NCBI GenBank assembly: GCA_934045905.1
Contig: OW203762.1
Span: 10,507,647-10,571,646, forward strand
Source of the DNA: Leuctra nigra
Lineage: Eukaryota; Arthropoda; Insecta; Plecoptera; Leuctridae
Reading direction: 5' to 3'
DNA length: 64,000 bases
Position numbers and translations under genes: made by a program. Positions 1 to 11,911 of the stretch are shown piece by piece (the stretch's first letter is position 1; every line of letters begins with the position of its first letter). The notes beneath the pieces were generated by a model. That model was not told the origin of the DNA. It saw nothing but the letters and a program-made list of their open reading frames with translations, and searched no databases.

Positions 1-348
1 TAATCACATCGCACAGATTGAATAATTTTCTAAAATTGCACCGCATTTAAGTTGTAGGCTGTATGTATAGATCAAGTGTTCATTTGATAATTTTACAATC
101 CACCCCAATTTATGTGATATTAAAATCACATTTTACCCCAAAAGTAGTACTTTTCAGCGTCCCAAATGCGTTTATATTGATTTAAAAATCTGAAAAACAC
201 CCTGCTGGGCATATATTTTCAGTGGAAAAATTATGTGACCACCCTAAATAATTGTCCGCCGCTCACTGCCCACCATTTCAAAAATTCCTGGCACCGTCCC
301 TGCTGGAAATGAAGCGTGGTTCGACTTAAAATAAACAATGCCACTTAC

Positions 349-561
349 ATCATGGAAGAGCTCCGTGACAGCCAGGTAATAGGACTTGTGTCTGAAGTGC
401 TCGTACAGCAGCTGGTAGACGCCGGTCTGGATGAGGGAGGCATCGTTGAAGGCGATGCGGGGCGTCGGTTGCAGCACCTTGGTCGTGTGCCAGCACGGCT
501 TGCCCCGCCGCGTGCGTCGCTCGTACAGCGTGTCTTCGGACATCAGCAGAGACGTGTGCAG
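349..561 (-). CDS. FPPS-like exon carrying a degenerate first Asp-rich motif
   Basis: A 71-codon exon, phase 0 to phase 0 (acceptor cccactag, donor GAT/gtaagt). It begins LHTSLLMSEDTLYERRTRRG and continues KPCWHTTKV, IAFNDA, VYQLLYEHF and TELFHD. Aligned on TRRGKPCW and the preceding GWCLEM, the DDIMD metal-binding motif of FPPS becomes EDTLY: Asp1 to Glu and Asp5 to Tyr. The first 24 codons and the acceptor are the source of a 122-bp tandem array extending to about 4243. Confidence 0.88.
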
Positions 562-3500
562 CTAGTGGGGACAATCAGAACTAGACCTGTGTTCATGTAC
601 ACTTGGCACCTTGGTCGTGGCTTGCCCCGCCGCGTGCGTCGCACGTACAGCGTGTCTTCGGACATCAGCAGAGACGTGTGCAGCTAGTGGGGACAATCAG
701 AACTAGGCCTGTGTTCATGTACACTTGGCACCTTGGTCGTGGCTTGCCCCGCCGCGTGCGTCGCTCGTACAGCGTGTCTTCGGACATCAGCAGAGACGTG
801 TGCAGCTAGTGGGGACAATCAGAACTAGACCTGTGTTCATGTACACTTGGCACCTTGGTCGTGGCTTGCCCCGCCGCGTGCGTCGCTCGTACAGCGTGTC
901 TTCGGACATCAGCAGAGACGTGTGCAGCTAGTGGGGACAATCAGAACTAGACCTGTGTTCATGTACACTTGGCACCTTGGTCGTGGCTCGCCCCGCCGCG
1001 TGCGTCGCTCGTACAGCGTGTCTTCGGACATCAGCAGAGACGTGTGCAGCTAGTGGGGACAATCAGAACTAGACCTGTGTTCATGTACACTTGGCACCTT
1101 GGTCGTGGCTCGCCCCGCCGCGTGCGTCGCTCGTACAGCGTGTCTTCGGACATCAGCAGAGACGTGTGCAGCTAGTGGGGACAATCAGAACTAGACCTGT
1201 GTTCATGTACACTTGGCACCTTGGTCGTGGCTTGCCCCGCCGCGTGCGTCGCTCGTACAGCGTGTCTTCGGACATCAGCAGAGACGTGTGCAGCTAGTGG
1301 GGACAATCAGAACTAGACCTGTGTTCATGTACACTTGGCACCTTGGTCGTGGCTCGCCCCGCCGCGTGCGTCGCTCGTACAGCGTGTCTTCGGACATCAG
1401 CAGAGACGTGTGCAGCTAGTGGGGACAATCAGAACTAGACCTGTGTTCATGTACACTTGGCACCTTGGTCGTGGCTCGCCCCGCCGCGTGCGTCGCTCGT
1501 ACAGCGTGTCTTCGGACATCAGCAGAGACGTGTGCAGCTAGTGGGGACAATCAGAACTAGACCTGTGTTCATGTACACTTGGCACCTTGGTCGTGGCTCG
1601 CCCCGCCGCGTGCGTCGCTCGTACAGCGTGTCTTCGGACATCAGCAGAGACGTGTGCAGCTAGTGGGGACAATCAGAACTAGACCTGTGTTCATGTACAC
1701 TTGGCACCTTGGTCGTGGCTCGCCCCGCCGCGTGCGTCGCTCGTACAGCGTGTCTTCGGACATCAGCAGAGACGTGTGCAGCTAGTGGGGACAATCAGAA
1801 CTAGACCTGTGTTCATGTACACTTGGCACCTTGGTCGTGGCTTGCCCCGCCGCGTGCGTCGCTCGTACAGCGTGTCTTCGGACATCAGCAGAGACGTGTG
1901 CAGCTAGTGGGGACAATCAAAACTAAACCTGTGTTCATGTACACTTGGCACCTTGGTCGTGGCTCGCCCCGCCGCGTGCGTCGCTCGTACAGCGTGTCTT
2001 CGGACATCAGCAGAGACGTGTGCAGCTAGTGGGGACAATCAGAACTAGACCTGTGTTCATGTACACTTGGCACCTTGGTCGTGGCTCGCCCCGCCGCGTG
2101 CGTCGCTCGTACAGCGTGTCTTCGGACATCAGCAGAGACGTGTGCAGCTAGTGGGGACAATCAGAACTAGACCTGTGTTCATGTACACTTGGCACCTTGG
2201 TCGTGGCTTGCCCCGCCGCGTGCGTCGCTCGTACAGCGTGTCTTCGGACATCAGCAGAGACGTGTGCAGCTAGTGGGGACAATCAGAACTAGACCTGTGT
2301 TCATGTACACTTGGCACCTTGGTCGTGGCTTGCCCCGCCGCGTGCGTCGCTCGTACAGCGTGTCTTCAGACATCAGCAGAGACGTGTGCAGCTAGTGGGG
2401 ACAATCAGAACTAGACCTGTGTTCATGTACACTTGGCACCTTGGTCGTGGCTTGCCCCGCCGCGTGCGTCGCTCGTTCAGCGTGTCTTCGGACATCAGCA
2501 GAGACGTGTGCAGCTAGTGGGGACAATCAGAACTAGACCTGTGTTCATGTACACTTGGCACCTTGGTCGTGGCTCGCCCCGCCGCGTGCGTCGCTCGTAC
2601 AGCGTGTCTTCGGACATCAGCAGAGACGTGTGCAGCTAGTGGGGACAATCAGAACTAGACCTGTGTTCATGTACACTTGGCACCTTGGTCGTGGCTTGCC
2701 CCGCCGCGTGCGTCGCTCGTACAGCGTGTCTTCGGACATCAGCAGAGACGTGTGCAGCTAGTGGGGACAATCAGAACTAGACCTGTGTTCATGTACACTT
2801 GGCACCTTGGTCGCGGCTTGTCCCGCCGCGTGCGTCGCTCGTACAGCGTGTCTTCGGACATCAGCAGAGACGTGTGCAGCTAGTGGGGACAATCAGAACT
2901 AGACCTGTGTTCATGTACACTTGGCACCTTGGTCGTGGCTCGCCCCGCCGCGTGCGTCGCTCGTACAGCGTGTCTTCGGACATCAGCAGAGACGTGTGCA
3001 GCTAGTGGGGACAATCAGAACTAGACCTGTGTTCATGTACACTTGGCACCTTGGTCGTGGCTTGCCCCGCCGCGTGCGGCGCTCGTACAGCGTGTCTTCG
3101 GACATCAGCAGAGACGTGTGCAGCTAGTGGGGACAATCAGAACCAAACCTGTGTTCATGTACACTTGGCACCTTGGTCGTGGCTCGCCCCGCCGCGTGCG
3201 TCGCTCGTACAGCGTGTCTTCGGACATCAGCAGAGACGTGTGCAGCTAGTGGGGACAATCAGAACTAGACCTGTGTTCATGTACACTTGGCACCTTGGTC
3301 GTGGCTCGCCCCGCCGCGTGCGTCGCTCGTACAGCGTGTCTTCGGACATCAGCAGAGACGTGTGCAGCTAGTGGGGACAATCAGAACTAGACCTGTGTTC
3401 ATGTACACTTGGCACCTTGGTCGTGGCTTGCCCCGCCGCGTGCGTCGCTCGTACAGCGTGTCTTCGGACATCAGCAGAGACGTGTGCAGCTAGTGGGGAC

Positions 3501-6500
3501 AATCAGAACTAGACCTGTGTTCATGTACACTTGGCACCTTGGTCGTGGCTTGCCCCGCCGCGTGCGTCGCTCGTACAGCGTGTCTTCAGACATCAGCAGA
3601 GACGTGTGCAGCTAGTGGGGACAATCAGAACTAGACCTGTGTTCATGTACACTTGGCACCTTGGTCGTGGCTTGCCCCGCCGCGTGCGTCGCTCGTTCAG
3701 CGTGTCTTCGGACATCAGCAGAGACGTGTGCAGCTAGTGGGGACAATCAGAACTAGACCTGTGTTCATGTACACTTGGCACCTTGGTCGTGGCTCGCCCC
3801 GCCGCGTGCGTCGCTCGTACAGCGTGTCTTCGGACATCAGCAGAGACGTGTGCAGCTAGTGGGGACAATCAGAACTAGACCTGTGCTCATGTACACTTGG
3901 CACCTTGGTCGTGGCTCGCCCCGCCGCGTGCGTCGCTCGTACAGCGTGTCTTCGGACATCAGCAGAGACGTGTGCAGCTAGTGGGGACAATCAGAACTAG
4001 ACCTGTGTTCATGTACACTTGGCACCTTGGTCGTGGCTTGCCCCGCCGCGTGCGTCGCTCGTTCAGCGTGTCTTCGGACATCAGCAGAGACGTGTGCAGC
4101 TAGTGGGGACAATCAGAACTAGACCTGTGTTCATGTACACTTGGCACCTTGGTCGTGGCTCGCCCCGCCGCGTGCGTCGCTCGTACAGCGTGTCTTCGGA
4201 CATCAGCAGAGACGTGTGCAGCTAGTGGGGACAATCAGAACTAGACCGGTGTTCATGTACACCATCAGAAGTCAGTCCAAGTGATCTCCTTGTCTCACTC
4301 TAGTAGGTAAGCTCTCATTTCAATGAAAATAACAAGCTTTGATTGTTATGGAACATGACCAGCAGTCTTTCTAATTTGTTCACCGATCATTTTTTATTTG
4401 GCTACTGTACTATGTTTACTTGAAATCAAACATGGTTTCGTTATCTAATACAGCAGTTACTGATGCTCAACTAAATTAACTAATAACTATAAACGGCTAT
4501 GATCGATTCTTCAATAGTTAATAACAACTAAACAATGACTCAGTGTAACGCGTTAAATTATAATATTATAATTCATGTTTAAAACAGGAGTTAACTTAAT
4601 GATTTGTTATGCCAGTAAACAATTAAATAAAGAAACACAGACGCGAGTCAAAGTGAAAGGAGGAGATCGTTTCAAATTGTGCGTCTAATCTTTACCAAAG
4701 AGGGAGACCCTCTCAGACTTTACCAAATAAAATTAACGATCAAGAGCCCAGGTATAGTAGGTACCAGTATCTCCCAACGTAATTGCTAACAAACTACTCT
4801 TTCCGTTGACATTCTGCAGAAAAGCCTCACCATCTCCAGACACCAGCCCATGATCTGCGCCAAGTGGATGTTCTCGGGCGACGCCAGCTCTGCATTGGGT
4901 TGTTGCTGCGCTAGCTGGCGGTAGGAGCTGACCACAGCCAGGCCTCGGTACTTCTTCCCTCCTGTCAGGTTGTACTGCAGAACCTGAAGCAACAGTGCAT
5001 GAAATATGTACTCATTTGAAGTTCAACAAAGCAAGGACATTTATACAATCAAGTTATGGAGGAACCTCGAGTTTAATAAACTACCTAATAACGCACTGGC
5101 AGGTTAAAAAAATAATAATCAAGACGTAAAAGATTTGCTATTCTCCATTATATCAGTTAGTAAAAAAAAAAAATAAAATCTTATAAACCAGAATGCTACA
5201 GTATTATCCATAATAATTATCTCAGATACTAATTCTATTTAGGTCAGCAAATATCACAAGCACTCAACAAATGTATAAAATTACGCAATACTGACAGTTT
5301 CAAATAACTAAATCCATGATTTCCAGTATCTTGTAACAATATCTCTGTAGAGCTCTGTATGTGGTAATCACATTTCACCGTGTAATGTACGGATGATCTA
5401 TTAGATAATGATCTACACATCTTGCACTTTCTATGTGCTATCCTCAGTCATCTCATGAATCCCAGATGAAAATAATTGGGAAAAACAACCCGGAAGTGTT
5501 GACTATTTATTTTTATTGAAGTTATTGAAGTGTCAATATTGAACAGAAACTGACGTCACAGCGTTGGGAGTGTATTTGTGAAACTTATGATCTCTTCACG
5601 TGTGCAGGAGATTGATAAATAACAAACAAATTATTACCAAGACGATAATAACCTCAACATGAGTTGGTTCAATATTATTCCGACAAGTTTTAGAAATTTA
5701 TTTCTATCACTATGAGAAAAATAAGGTTTACTTGTGCCTAGTATTGACTTTGAAATAATGTATCTTCAAAACATTCGCTTTAGCTACTTGCATATGTCAT
5801 CCAAGAAGTTAGTAGGTATTTGTAAATATTTTCACCTAAGAAACCAGCAAATTGTGTGTATTGACCAAACACTTGTATTCATTAATTTCCAAACTAAAAC
5901 GAATCTGTCACGTTAAATATGTGCTTCTGTTTCTATAACCATTTGAACTATTCCATCTCTATCTCTATTATCTTATTTATATATCTTCAAAGGATATCAA
6001 TATTGACTCATATGAATGAATGAATAAATGAATCGTAGCCATGATGACAAAAATAAAAAAATGCTAATGCAAAAAATTATAAAAAAAAGATAATGCAAAT
6101 ATGCAAATGCCACAACAAACCATTACGTCACACTCTGTTTCCCCATTACACTGATCCACGATAATAAAACTTAATTTACAGAAACAAAAATGTAAAGTTT
6201 TTGAATAAAACTGTGTTTTATGCAATATGTTATTATAATACTATTTAGTATTTTCAATTATATTCATTGAATATTGTGATAGGCAATATCTCTATCTCTT
6301 TCGGACCCTTGCTACGATATTTAGGACGTCTGAACTTTTCCTGCAAAAGGAATTGTTTTTTAAGAGTAGTGACCCATCCAACACGAGTGTACATCGATAA
6401 TCTACAGTGAGTAGCCAGTATTTCGGGACAGATGTAAATAATTATATATTCATCAATCAAGCTACATCTACCACAGGGTCCGAAAGGGCCACGATGTGAC

Positions 6501-8163
6501 TGACATGAATCTAACACTTCACTTACTTTGGCATACCACTTGGTGGCTGACGGTGCATCCTGATACCTCGTGGATTCCGTCAGGTTCTTGACAATGTCGG
6601 GCAGCACCTGGTTGAACTCAATGTACTCGCTCTTGTTCTCCGTGTCACGCACCTTCACCTGCTCCTGCACCTTGGAATGTCGGCTGGAATAGTTACAATA
6701 ACACATTCAACTCTCTGATATGCCGTCCTTGACATGTCTTGACAATGTCAAACAGCACCTGGTTGAATGAACTCAATTGAAAGCGCCTTCGAATGCCGGC
6801 TGAAATTGTGCCAAAACATTTAAATTGATCGTGAAGATATCATGCCAAGTATCTTTTTTATAATTCTCTTCTTGGCACATCTTTGGCAAAAGTAATATCG
6901 CCGTTAACCCTTACTTTTAAAAAATGTAATAAGAAAACTAAAACTAGGTACTAGGAAATTTACCTAGGAGCAATAATTAACTTCTTATGACTTGTCATAA
7001 TTACGTCAAGAAATAGGCTAATGGTGACGTATGTGAATGATAAGTAGGGAGATAATCGACGAACAATAGGTAAGAATGACGGTGAGAAGGTGGATAGGGA
7101 ACCTTCCAAACATTTGTCTCTTGGCAGAGGGAAGAGGGAATCGAACCCGTCAATTCCGGAAGGAACGTAAATGCAAACCAAGATGTTTATTAATTATATC
7201 GAAAATTTAAATAACTGCAACATTACAGAAATGCACAACTGAACAATATTATATTTTACATACTAATCTAAATCTAAATTTACATAAAACTTTTTGTTTA
7301 TCCCTCTGACAGGATAAACCCATTAATGCACTTTCATTATCAGGAAATGAAGTTCAATAACTTCCATCTTATCAGCACTATACATACCAACACGGTCGAG
7401 TATTATATTTAAATGCCCGATAAGGAAGACATTCGGAGTCGGCCTAATAACCAACAGCTGATAGATTCATCCCACACACCACGCAATCAGCTGCATCCGA
7501 GCTAGAGGTCAAATGCATGGAGCGGAAGGTCATTCGAAACTTCTCCGACAATAACAGAACCTTTTACAAGAACCCACTGATGACATGGCCAACATTCTCT
7601 GGGTGCCGGCAAATGTTTCTAAAAGAAATCACAATGCAGTTTGAATTACTTATATAGGGAACAGTTACATCTGCTACGTGAACACGGATAAGTTTTTTTA
7701 AATTAAATTGACACGAAGATTTTATTTCCCATGTATCAATTCAGTGTTTCCATCTTTGAATCGTTCAATAACATAAATCGAAATTATACCTGTCATAAAT
7801 CAACATAAATATCGTAATCGTTGACAGTCAAACTGTTGCGGATTTTTTTAAAGGATCTGACAAGCTGAACTCTTTAATAATAATGTGACATGGTTTACTG
7901 TGTCGATTTACGTCTATTGTTGTAAAATTAAAATACGATTAAATTACATCTGCAAACCAAACAGGATGTGAAATGTTTTAGAAACTAGAACCACCAGAAA
8001 ATGTTTGTTGTCATCATCGCTTATCGCCTGTCAAGTTCAAAATAAAAATTACCTGAAGTTCGCCGATTGTGGCACTTGAATCCCATTGTTGCTTGCTATC
8101 GTCGCTATCGCCTCCAGCTGCTGCCTGCACACCAACCACCTCACTGCACTGCTTCGCATCATG
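349..8163 (-). CDS. Trans-isoprenyl diphosphate synthase-like gene (FPPS family), 5' part; 3' exons outside the window
   Basis: Family members condense IPP with DMAPP/GPP to make farnesyl diphosphate in the mevalonate pathway; some insect paralogues have become terpene synthases. Visible exons on the minus strand are 8053-8163 (candidate start), 6527-6683, 4831-4983 and 349-561. They carry, in order, FPDIV-type helix residues, the substrate-binding block TGGKKYRGLAVVSSY, the helix GWCLEM, and TRRGKPCW followed by IAFNDA, YQLL and ELFHD. All match FPPS order and spacing. The exon junctions 6527/4983 and 4831/561 are both phase 0. The second Asp-rich motif and C-terminus would lie left of position 349. 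The first Asp-rich motif is degenerate: EDTLY stands where DDIMD is expected. Prenyl transfer is therefore doubtful; a terpene synthase-like or other divergent activity is possible. The family assignment is firm, the activity is not. Confidence 0.8.
481..4243 (-). repeat. 122-bp tandem array, 31 copies of an exon start plus splice acceptor
   Basis: The motif cgtgtgcag/ctag recurs exactly every 122 bp from 561 to 4221, giving 31 copies. Each unit holds the acceptor and first ~23 codons of the FPPS-like exon, joined to intron sequence and lacking the CW codons. Because 122 is not a multiple of three, reading through from an upstream copy hits a stop in the next unit. Copies are nearly identical; a marked pair of variants recurs 1220 bp apart (2364/3584 and 2474/3694), showing a ten-unit higher-order duplication. 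The 68-residue plus-strand reading frames here are by-products. Confidence 0.97.
4244..4830. other. Intron of the FPPS-like gene, unique part
   Basis: AT-rich DNA between the 122-bp array and the next exon. I see no gene and no clear repeat. Confidence 0.6.
4831..4983 (-). CDS. FPPS-like exon with the GGKKYRG substrate-binding block
   Basis: A 51-codon exon, phase 0 at both ends (acceptor ttgcttcag, donor ATG/gtgagg). It encodes VLQYNLTGGKKYRGLAVVSS, equivalent to the FPPS block YNVPGGKKxRG that contacts the IPP diphosphate, and ends in LAQIMGWCLEM, the helix leading into the first Asp-rich motif. Lys-Lys-x-Arg is intact, so the IPP site is kept while the allylic-metal site in the next exon is not. 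Confidence 0.9.
4984..6526. other. Intron of the FPPS-like gene
   Basis: AT-rich intron of 1543 bp with A-tracts and low-complexity AT. A 60-codon open frame near 5734 lacks coding features and looks accidental. Confidence 0.6.
6527..6683 (-). CDS. FPPS-like exon, N-terminal helical region
   Basis: It encodes RHSKVQEQVKVRDTENK, then SEYIEFNQVLPDIVKNLTES and ATKWYAK, matching the FPPS N-terminus (F..VFPDIV..LT, followed by ..KW.AK before VLQYN). The donor is AAA/gtaagt, phase 0. The acceptor ctattccag is the best one, but a CAG at 6665-6667 would give an in-frame alternative start at 6664 that fits the phase of the candidate first exon. Confidence 0.8.
6684..8052. other. Putative first intron of the FPPS-like gene
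   Basis: No secure exon. Positions 7000-7170 resemble parts of 9003-9125 and 32730-32850 (a degenerate GGTTCGATTCC-type box and GGGAACCTTCCxAACATTTG), so this is probably an old SINE. A short missing 5' exon of the gene may hide here. Confidence 0.45.
8053..8163 (-). CDS. Candidate first coding exon of the FPPS-like gene
   Basis: The stretch reads MMRSSAVRWLVCRQQLEAIA and continues to IGELQ before a good GT donor (CAG/gtaatt). The start is two adjacent ATGs at 8161-8163 and 8158-8160. The basic, non-acidic N-terminus would fit a mitochondrial presequence, known for some FPPS isoforms. The exon ends in phase 0, whereas exon 6527-6683 begins in phase 2. Either a small exon is missing between them, or a downstream AG (giving exon 6527-6664, phase 0) is used. 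I place it in this gene from strand, position and splice signal only. Confidence 0.42.
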
Positions 8164-9574
8164 TTAACGACCTCGTTGTCACTCACCGGCAGCCCGACTG
8201 ATAATTCTGCTGACTGACACACCAGCTGTTTATCACGTGTGCAGAGTGTGACGCGATTGTAATGCTAATGCCTGGTTATTATATTATGAACCTCGCGTTG
8301 TGTTTACTTGCTTTGTGTGTGTTGTGTGCGGTGGATGAGCGAGCGAGCACGTCCGCCACTGAGGCAAGCAGCCAGTGTTCTGTCCCTGTCTGTTCGATAT
8401 TCTACCTGGACGTGCGCATGTGCGTAGTGCGTAGGGTGATGACTGATTGAACCAAGACCGGTTTATCTCAGGGGAGTTGTTTTGTCTCGCTGTAGGTACA
8501 CGTGGATGGAAGGTCAAAACTAAAAAAACTACTATGTTTATCTGTACATCAGACGTAGAAGGCCTGAAGTCCATTTTCTCGATTTTACGTTGCACGTTGT
8601 TGGAATGATATAATCAAGCTCTATCAATTGCAAACAAATACAGGTTGTGTGAAGTATTTTCTTTGAAAATCACGTACCTACAAATTGATTTGGCAGAATT
8701 ACTGGTTTTTGATCTCTCGAGAATCATTGAAATGGACATCGGGCCTCCTACGTCTGAGGCACAGAATGTACACTGATACTTGAATTGAAAGGATGGTGTA
8801 AGTTGGCTCAGGCAGTGACGTCATGAACTTGCACTCCAGGGGATAGATTCAAAAGAAGTGTTATCGTCTAACCTAACGTATTATCTTTCGTAATTATCTT
8901 TCATTTAACATGGTGTTTTTGGCAGTTAACCTACCTTGTGTTTTGGTCAAATCAAAAGATAATAATTAGATAATACTTTTCTTTTTGTGAATCCAGCCCC
9001 AGAGACGTGGGTTCGATTCCTACAGTCGTCCTTCCTGACTGAGGAAGGTCGTGGTTTCGCTCAGTCGAGTGGCAATTGTTGGGAGTTTCCCTACTAATAT
9101 GACAAGATCGCCTCCTTCCCACCGTCCATCGTTACCTCTTCTTCGTCAACATCTCCCATAATTATTCAACAATTCGGTTCGGTTTTTCAATGGTCTGTTC
9201 AAGGAATGCCATTTGTAATTTGGAAATTAGCATTTGTAAACCTACACATGTAAATATCAATTATCAAAGAATATGTACAAGACGACTGTAGATAAAGATA
9301 AATCAATTTATTGAAGTTTTCTAATATTTTCTACTATTAAAAAGTGTGTATTTCACATACTTTATACAATTTCAATAATACAAAGAAGAAAGTCTTGCCA
9401 TTGACAGGGCAGTGTTCATGTGACCGACCAATGAACGACTTGCTATTCTAAACGTTAATGAACTTTAGCATTGGAAAACTTATCCGTAGCCTAATTACAG
9501 AACAGTGCGACGTACAACAAAATATATATAGTTGTAAAAAATCCCGATAAACCACGATCAGGATAGCTAGACTC
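8164..9574. other. Region upstream of the FPPS-like gene
   Basis: It should contain the promoter of the minus-strand FPPS-like gene. I cannot pick out a core promoter. Positions 9003-9125 carry a tRNA-type B-box (GGTTCGATTCC) and match the SINE-like remnants at 7000-7170 and 32730-32850. The open frames near 8262-8595 show no family features. Confidence 0.4.
9003..9125 (+). mobile_element. SINE-like remnant
   Basis: It contains GTGGGTTCGATTCC, a pol III B-box, followed by a stretch (TCCTGACTGAG, TTGGGAGTTTCCCTACTAATA) shared in opposite orientation with 32730-32850 and loosely with 7060-7160. This is a dispersed family, and the tRNA-like box suggests a SINE. Boundaries are approximate. Confidence 0.45.
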
Positions 9575-10342
9575 CAGTGGCGGTTTGTGGGATAGAAAAG
9601 TGGGGAGGCACACATATATTTTTATACCAAAAATAATAGAGAAAAAATGTGGAATTCGTGCACGAATTATAGCATGTTTAAAAATTCGTATAATTTGAAC
9701 TAAAATATTTGGTTCGATTTCATATGCATTGATGCCTTTCAAAATGTGTTTTCAAGTACCTGTAATTTTGTCAAAATTTTATTTTAATAACTTTCGGAGT
9801 TAAAGAATTTTAAATGAGGTGGAAAAATATCTGTTAATAATGGCTTTGATTTACTAATTTTTAATGTAACTTCCGATTTATGAATTTTGCTAAATTATGT
9901 AGAAAAGATGTGTAAGGTAGTTTTGAATATGTGTGCAAATTTTCAGGCCAATTGGACAATTTGAACATTTTCTCGCAAGTGATTTCCATCCTCTGTGCGC
10001 TGTGATCCAGCCGAGAGGCCAGCCTCCACTCAAGTCACGTGACCCTGCATGCTGTTCGCTGGCGTGTGTGTTCCCCCCGCTCCCCCGCCTTGATGAATTC
10101 ATAGGCTGTGAGCGGCTGTCCGCTGATGTGCCTCCCTTGCAGTCCGCGTACAACGTGCATTTGGGGCTCTATATCAAACCAATTAGCCAAGTGAAATACT
10201 TATATAAACGGGCAATATTTTAAATGTAATAAAACCTCACATTTATATATAATTCTAAGTTTTGTAATACGATGCTTTCCCTTTTTCCTCTAAAATTTTG
10301 AGGAGGCACAGCCTCCCTTGCCTCATGCACAAACCGCCACTG
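9575..10342. mobile_element. Non-autonomous hAT-like element (CAGTGGCGG family), 768 bp
   Basis: Terminal inverted repeats CAGTGGCGGTTTGTG / CACAAACCGCCACTG are flanked by the 8-bp target duplication CTAGACTC (9567-9574 and 10343-10350). An 8-bp duplication with CAG-type termini is the hAT signature. No transposase frame is present. A relative with CAGTGGCGGCTAT ends lies at 47693-47971. Confidence 0.88.
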
Positions 10343-10350
10343 CTAGACTC

Positions 10351-11446
10351 GAACCTGAGCTCTTCAATGACAACTCGTGTTATTTGTTTCTGTATGCAAG
10401 GACATTTTAAACACATACAATATCGGTCAATTAACACTTAGGATATGAACACATACACTTTTGAACAGAACAACAAATTAGTGGGTAGAAAACAAAATAC
10501 GATTTGAACTAATCATTTTTATTTATTATTGTGAAAAGATATACAAAATCTATGGTTTAAAATAGATTTTCACTAACAAACATACATTCAAATTAGAGGT
10601 TTTAAGAGAAATCAAGAGTTCTAAAATAGTATAAAAGTAATGCAATACTTTTTTAAAACGGGTTTGAAAATAAAAAATATTTATTTGAACATTCGCACTT
10701 TCATTCACCGTGCAGGAACACTAAATACACGACTAACATCTAAGTTATAATATTCTAGAATGTCTGCTTGGCTCAGATCAGATGCGGACAGTTCTGAACA
10801 CCGCGCTGTGTACGTGCGTCATTAATCTGACACGATGGCTCAGAAGTGTCTTCATCAGAATACATCGCAACGACAGACAAGTGAAATCAACTAGAAAATT
10901 ATCTTACACTTTTCCTTAGAAGATATTTACTCACTTAAATATTGTCATCTCATCACGGGTTTTCAATAAATATCTCTATAGAAACCTTTCTTGGCAAAAT
11001 ATAGGCGGTATTTTTTTTATTATAAATTTAAGAATATATTTTGGTTGTTAAAATTTAGATTCTGTATAGGATAGACACCACAAAATAGTCGATTGACGAA
11101 AAGCACTTTAAGATGTGTATAGAATGCGGTACTGCAGGTTCATTCGGACCCCAATTCTTGAATATTCATGTTTTGTAACCATTTCAAAACAAGTTTCAAG
11201 TTTATTATGTAAGTAATGAGTGCAAAAAGTTTAAATTTACACGTTTTTATCAATTAAACCGCAAACAATTTCAAAACCGAAAAAAGTCGAAAAAGAGTTT
11301 CTTAGTGTTTGAAGCATGTTTTTACCCCAAGTAAGCAATAATGGAACATGTCCGATTCCGCGCCATATGGCTGTGAATCGGATTCCAGCAGAATCAGGAA
11401 CTTTAAAGTTATAGAATAGGTCCCCGGGGCCTGTTTCACATTAAAG
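10351..11446. other. Intergenic spacer between the two genes
   Basis: AT-rich. Positions 11140-11270 resemble one arm of the palindromic element at 48871-49040 (CCAATTCTTGA, ATTCATGTTTTG). Positions 11345-11440 resemble the hairpin elements at 35798 and 49158 (CGGATTCCAGCAGAATC, TTTAAAGTTATAGAATAGG). Confidence 0.45.
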
Positions 11447-11452
11447 TTTATT
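11447..11452 (-). terminator. Candidate polyadenylation signal AATAAA
   Basis: A minus-strand AATAAA about 200 nt past the stop codon of the PAN-ZP gene. Position is plausible; use is unproven. Confidence 0.4.
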
Positions 11453-11648
11453 CATTTTAGAAAAGGTAAACATTTTGAGACAAATTATATTCTTCCCAAA
11501 TCATTTACCTTTTCTCGACATTAAATGTGTAATTGAAGTATAGTTTCTATCAATGAATCTGAATTTGAACAACCGTAGCTGAAGAACAATTCTGTACAAT
11601 TTCATATTTTAGTCAACAATCAACTTTTCCGAGTACGACGTAGAGTTT

Positions 11649-11911
11649 TCATTTTCCTAATATCGGTCTGCTGAAGTTCGGATTCGAGGGCAGTCTTCCG
11701 TACACGCTCCTGAAGAGAACTTCCGGTACGGGGACCGGAAACCCGCTGTGGTTGACTGACTGCTCCATCTTGTTCCACTGTTTCTTGCGGAACCGGTAGA
11801 AGAAGAGGAAGCCGAGGACCACACCGGCTTGCAGCAAGATGGCGAGCACCACAAGGGTCGCTACTGTCCCCTTGGCTGTGCAGACGTAATCGCTGCTTGA
11901 CGATAGCATGG
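11649..11911 (-). CDS. PAN-ZP exon 26: transmembrane helix, cytoplasmic tail and stop
   Basis: SSSSDYVCTAKGTVATLVVL followed by AILLQAGVVLGFLFFYRFRK, i.e. one membrane helix with a basic stop-transfer (RFRKKQ), then about 45 cytoplasmic residues ending SRPILGK-stop. Topology: ectodomain outside, tail inside. Acceptor gtccgcag, phase 1. Confidence 0.92.

Noticed and set aside
316..4225. Series of 68-codon plus-strand frames
   Set aside because: They are the plus-strand shadow of the 122-bp array; each is cut off by the repeat period and lies antisense to the real exon.
7480..7625. Possible missing FPPS exon
   Set aside because: A tcttttag acceptor and a gtaaaa donor bracket 51 bp, but the phase (0 to 0) does not solve the mismatch with exon 6527-6683 and the peptide has no FPPS likeness.
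8262..8595. Small frames upstream of the FPPS-like gene
   Set aside because: No recognisable motif or splice support; low-complexity composition.
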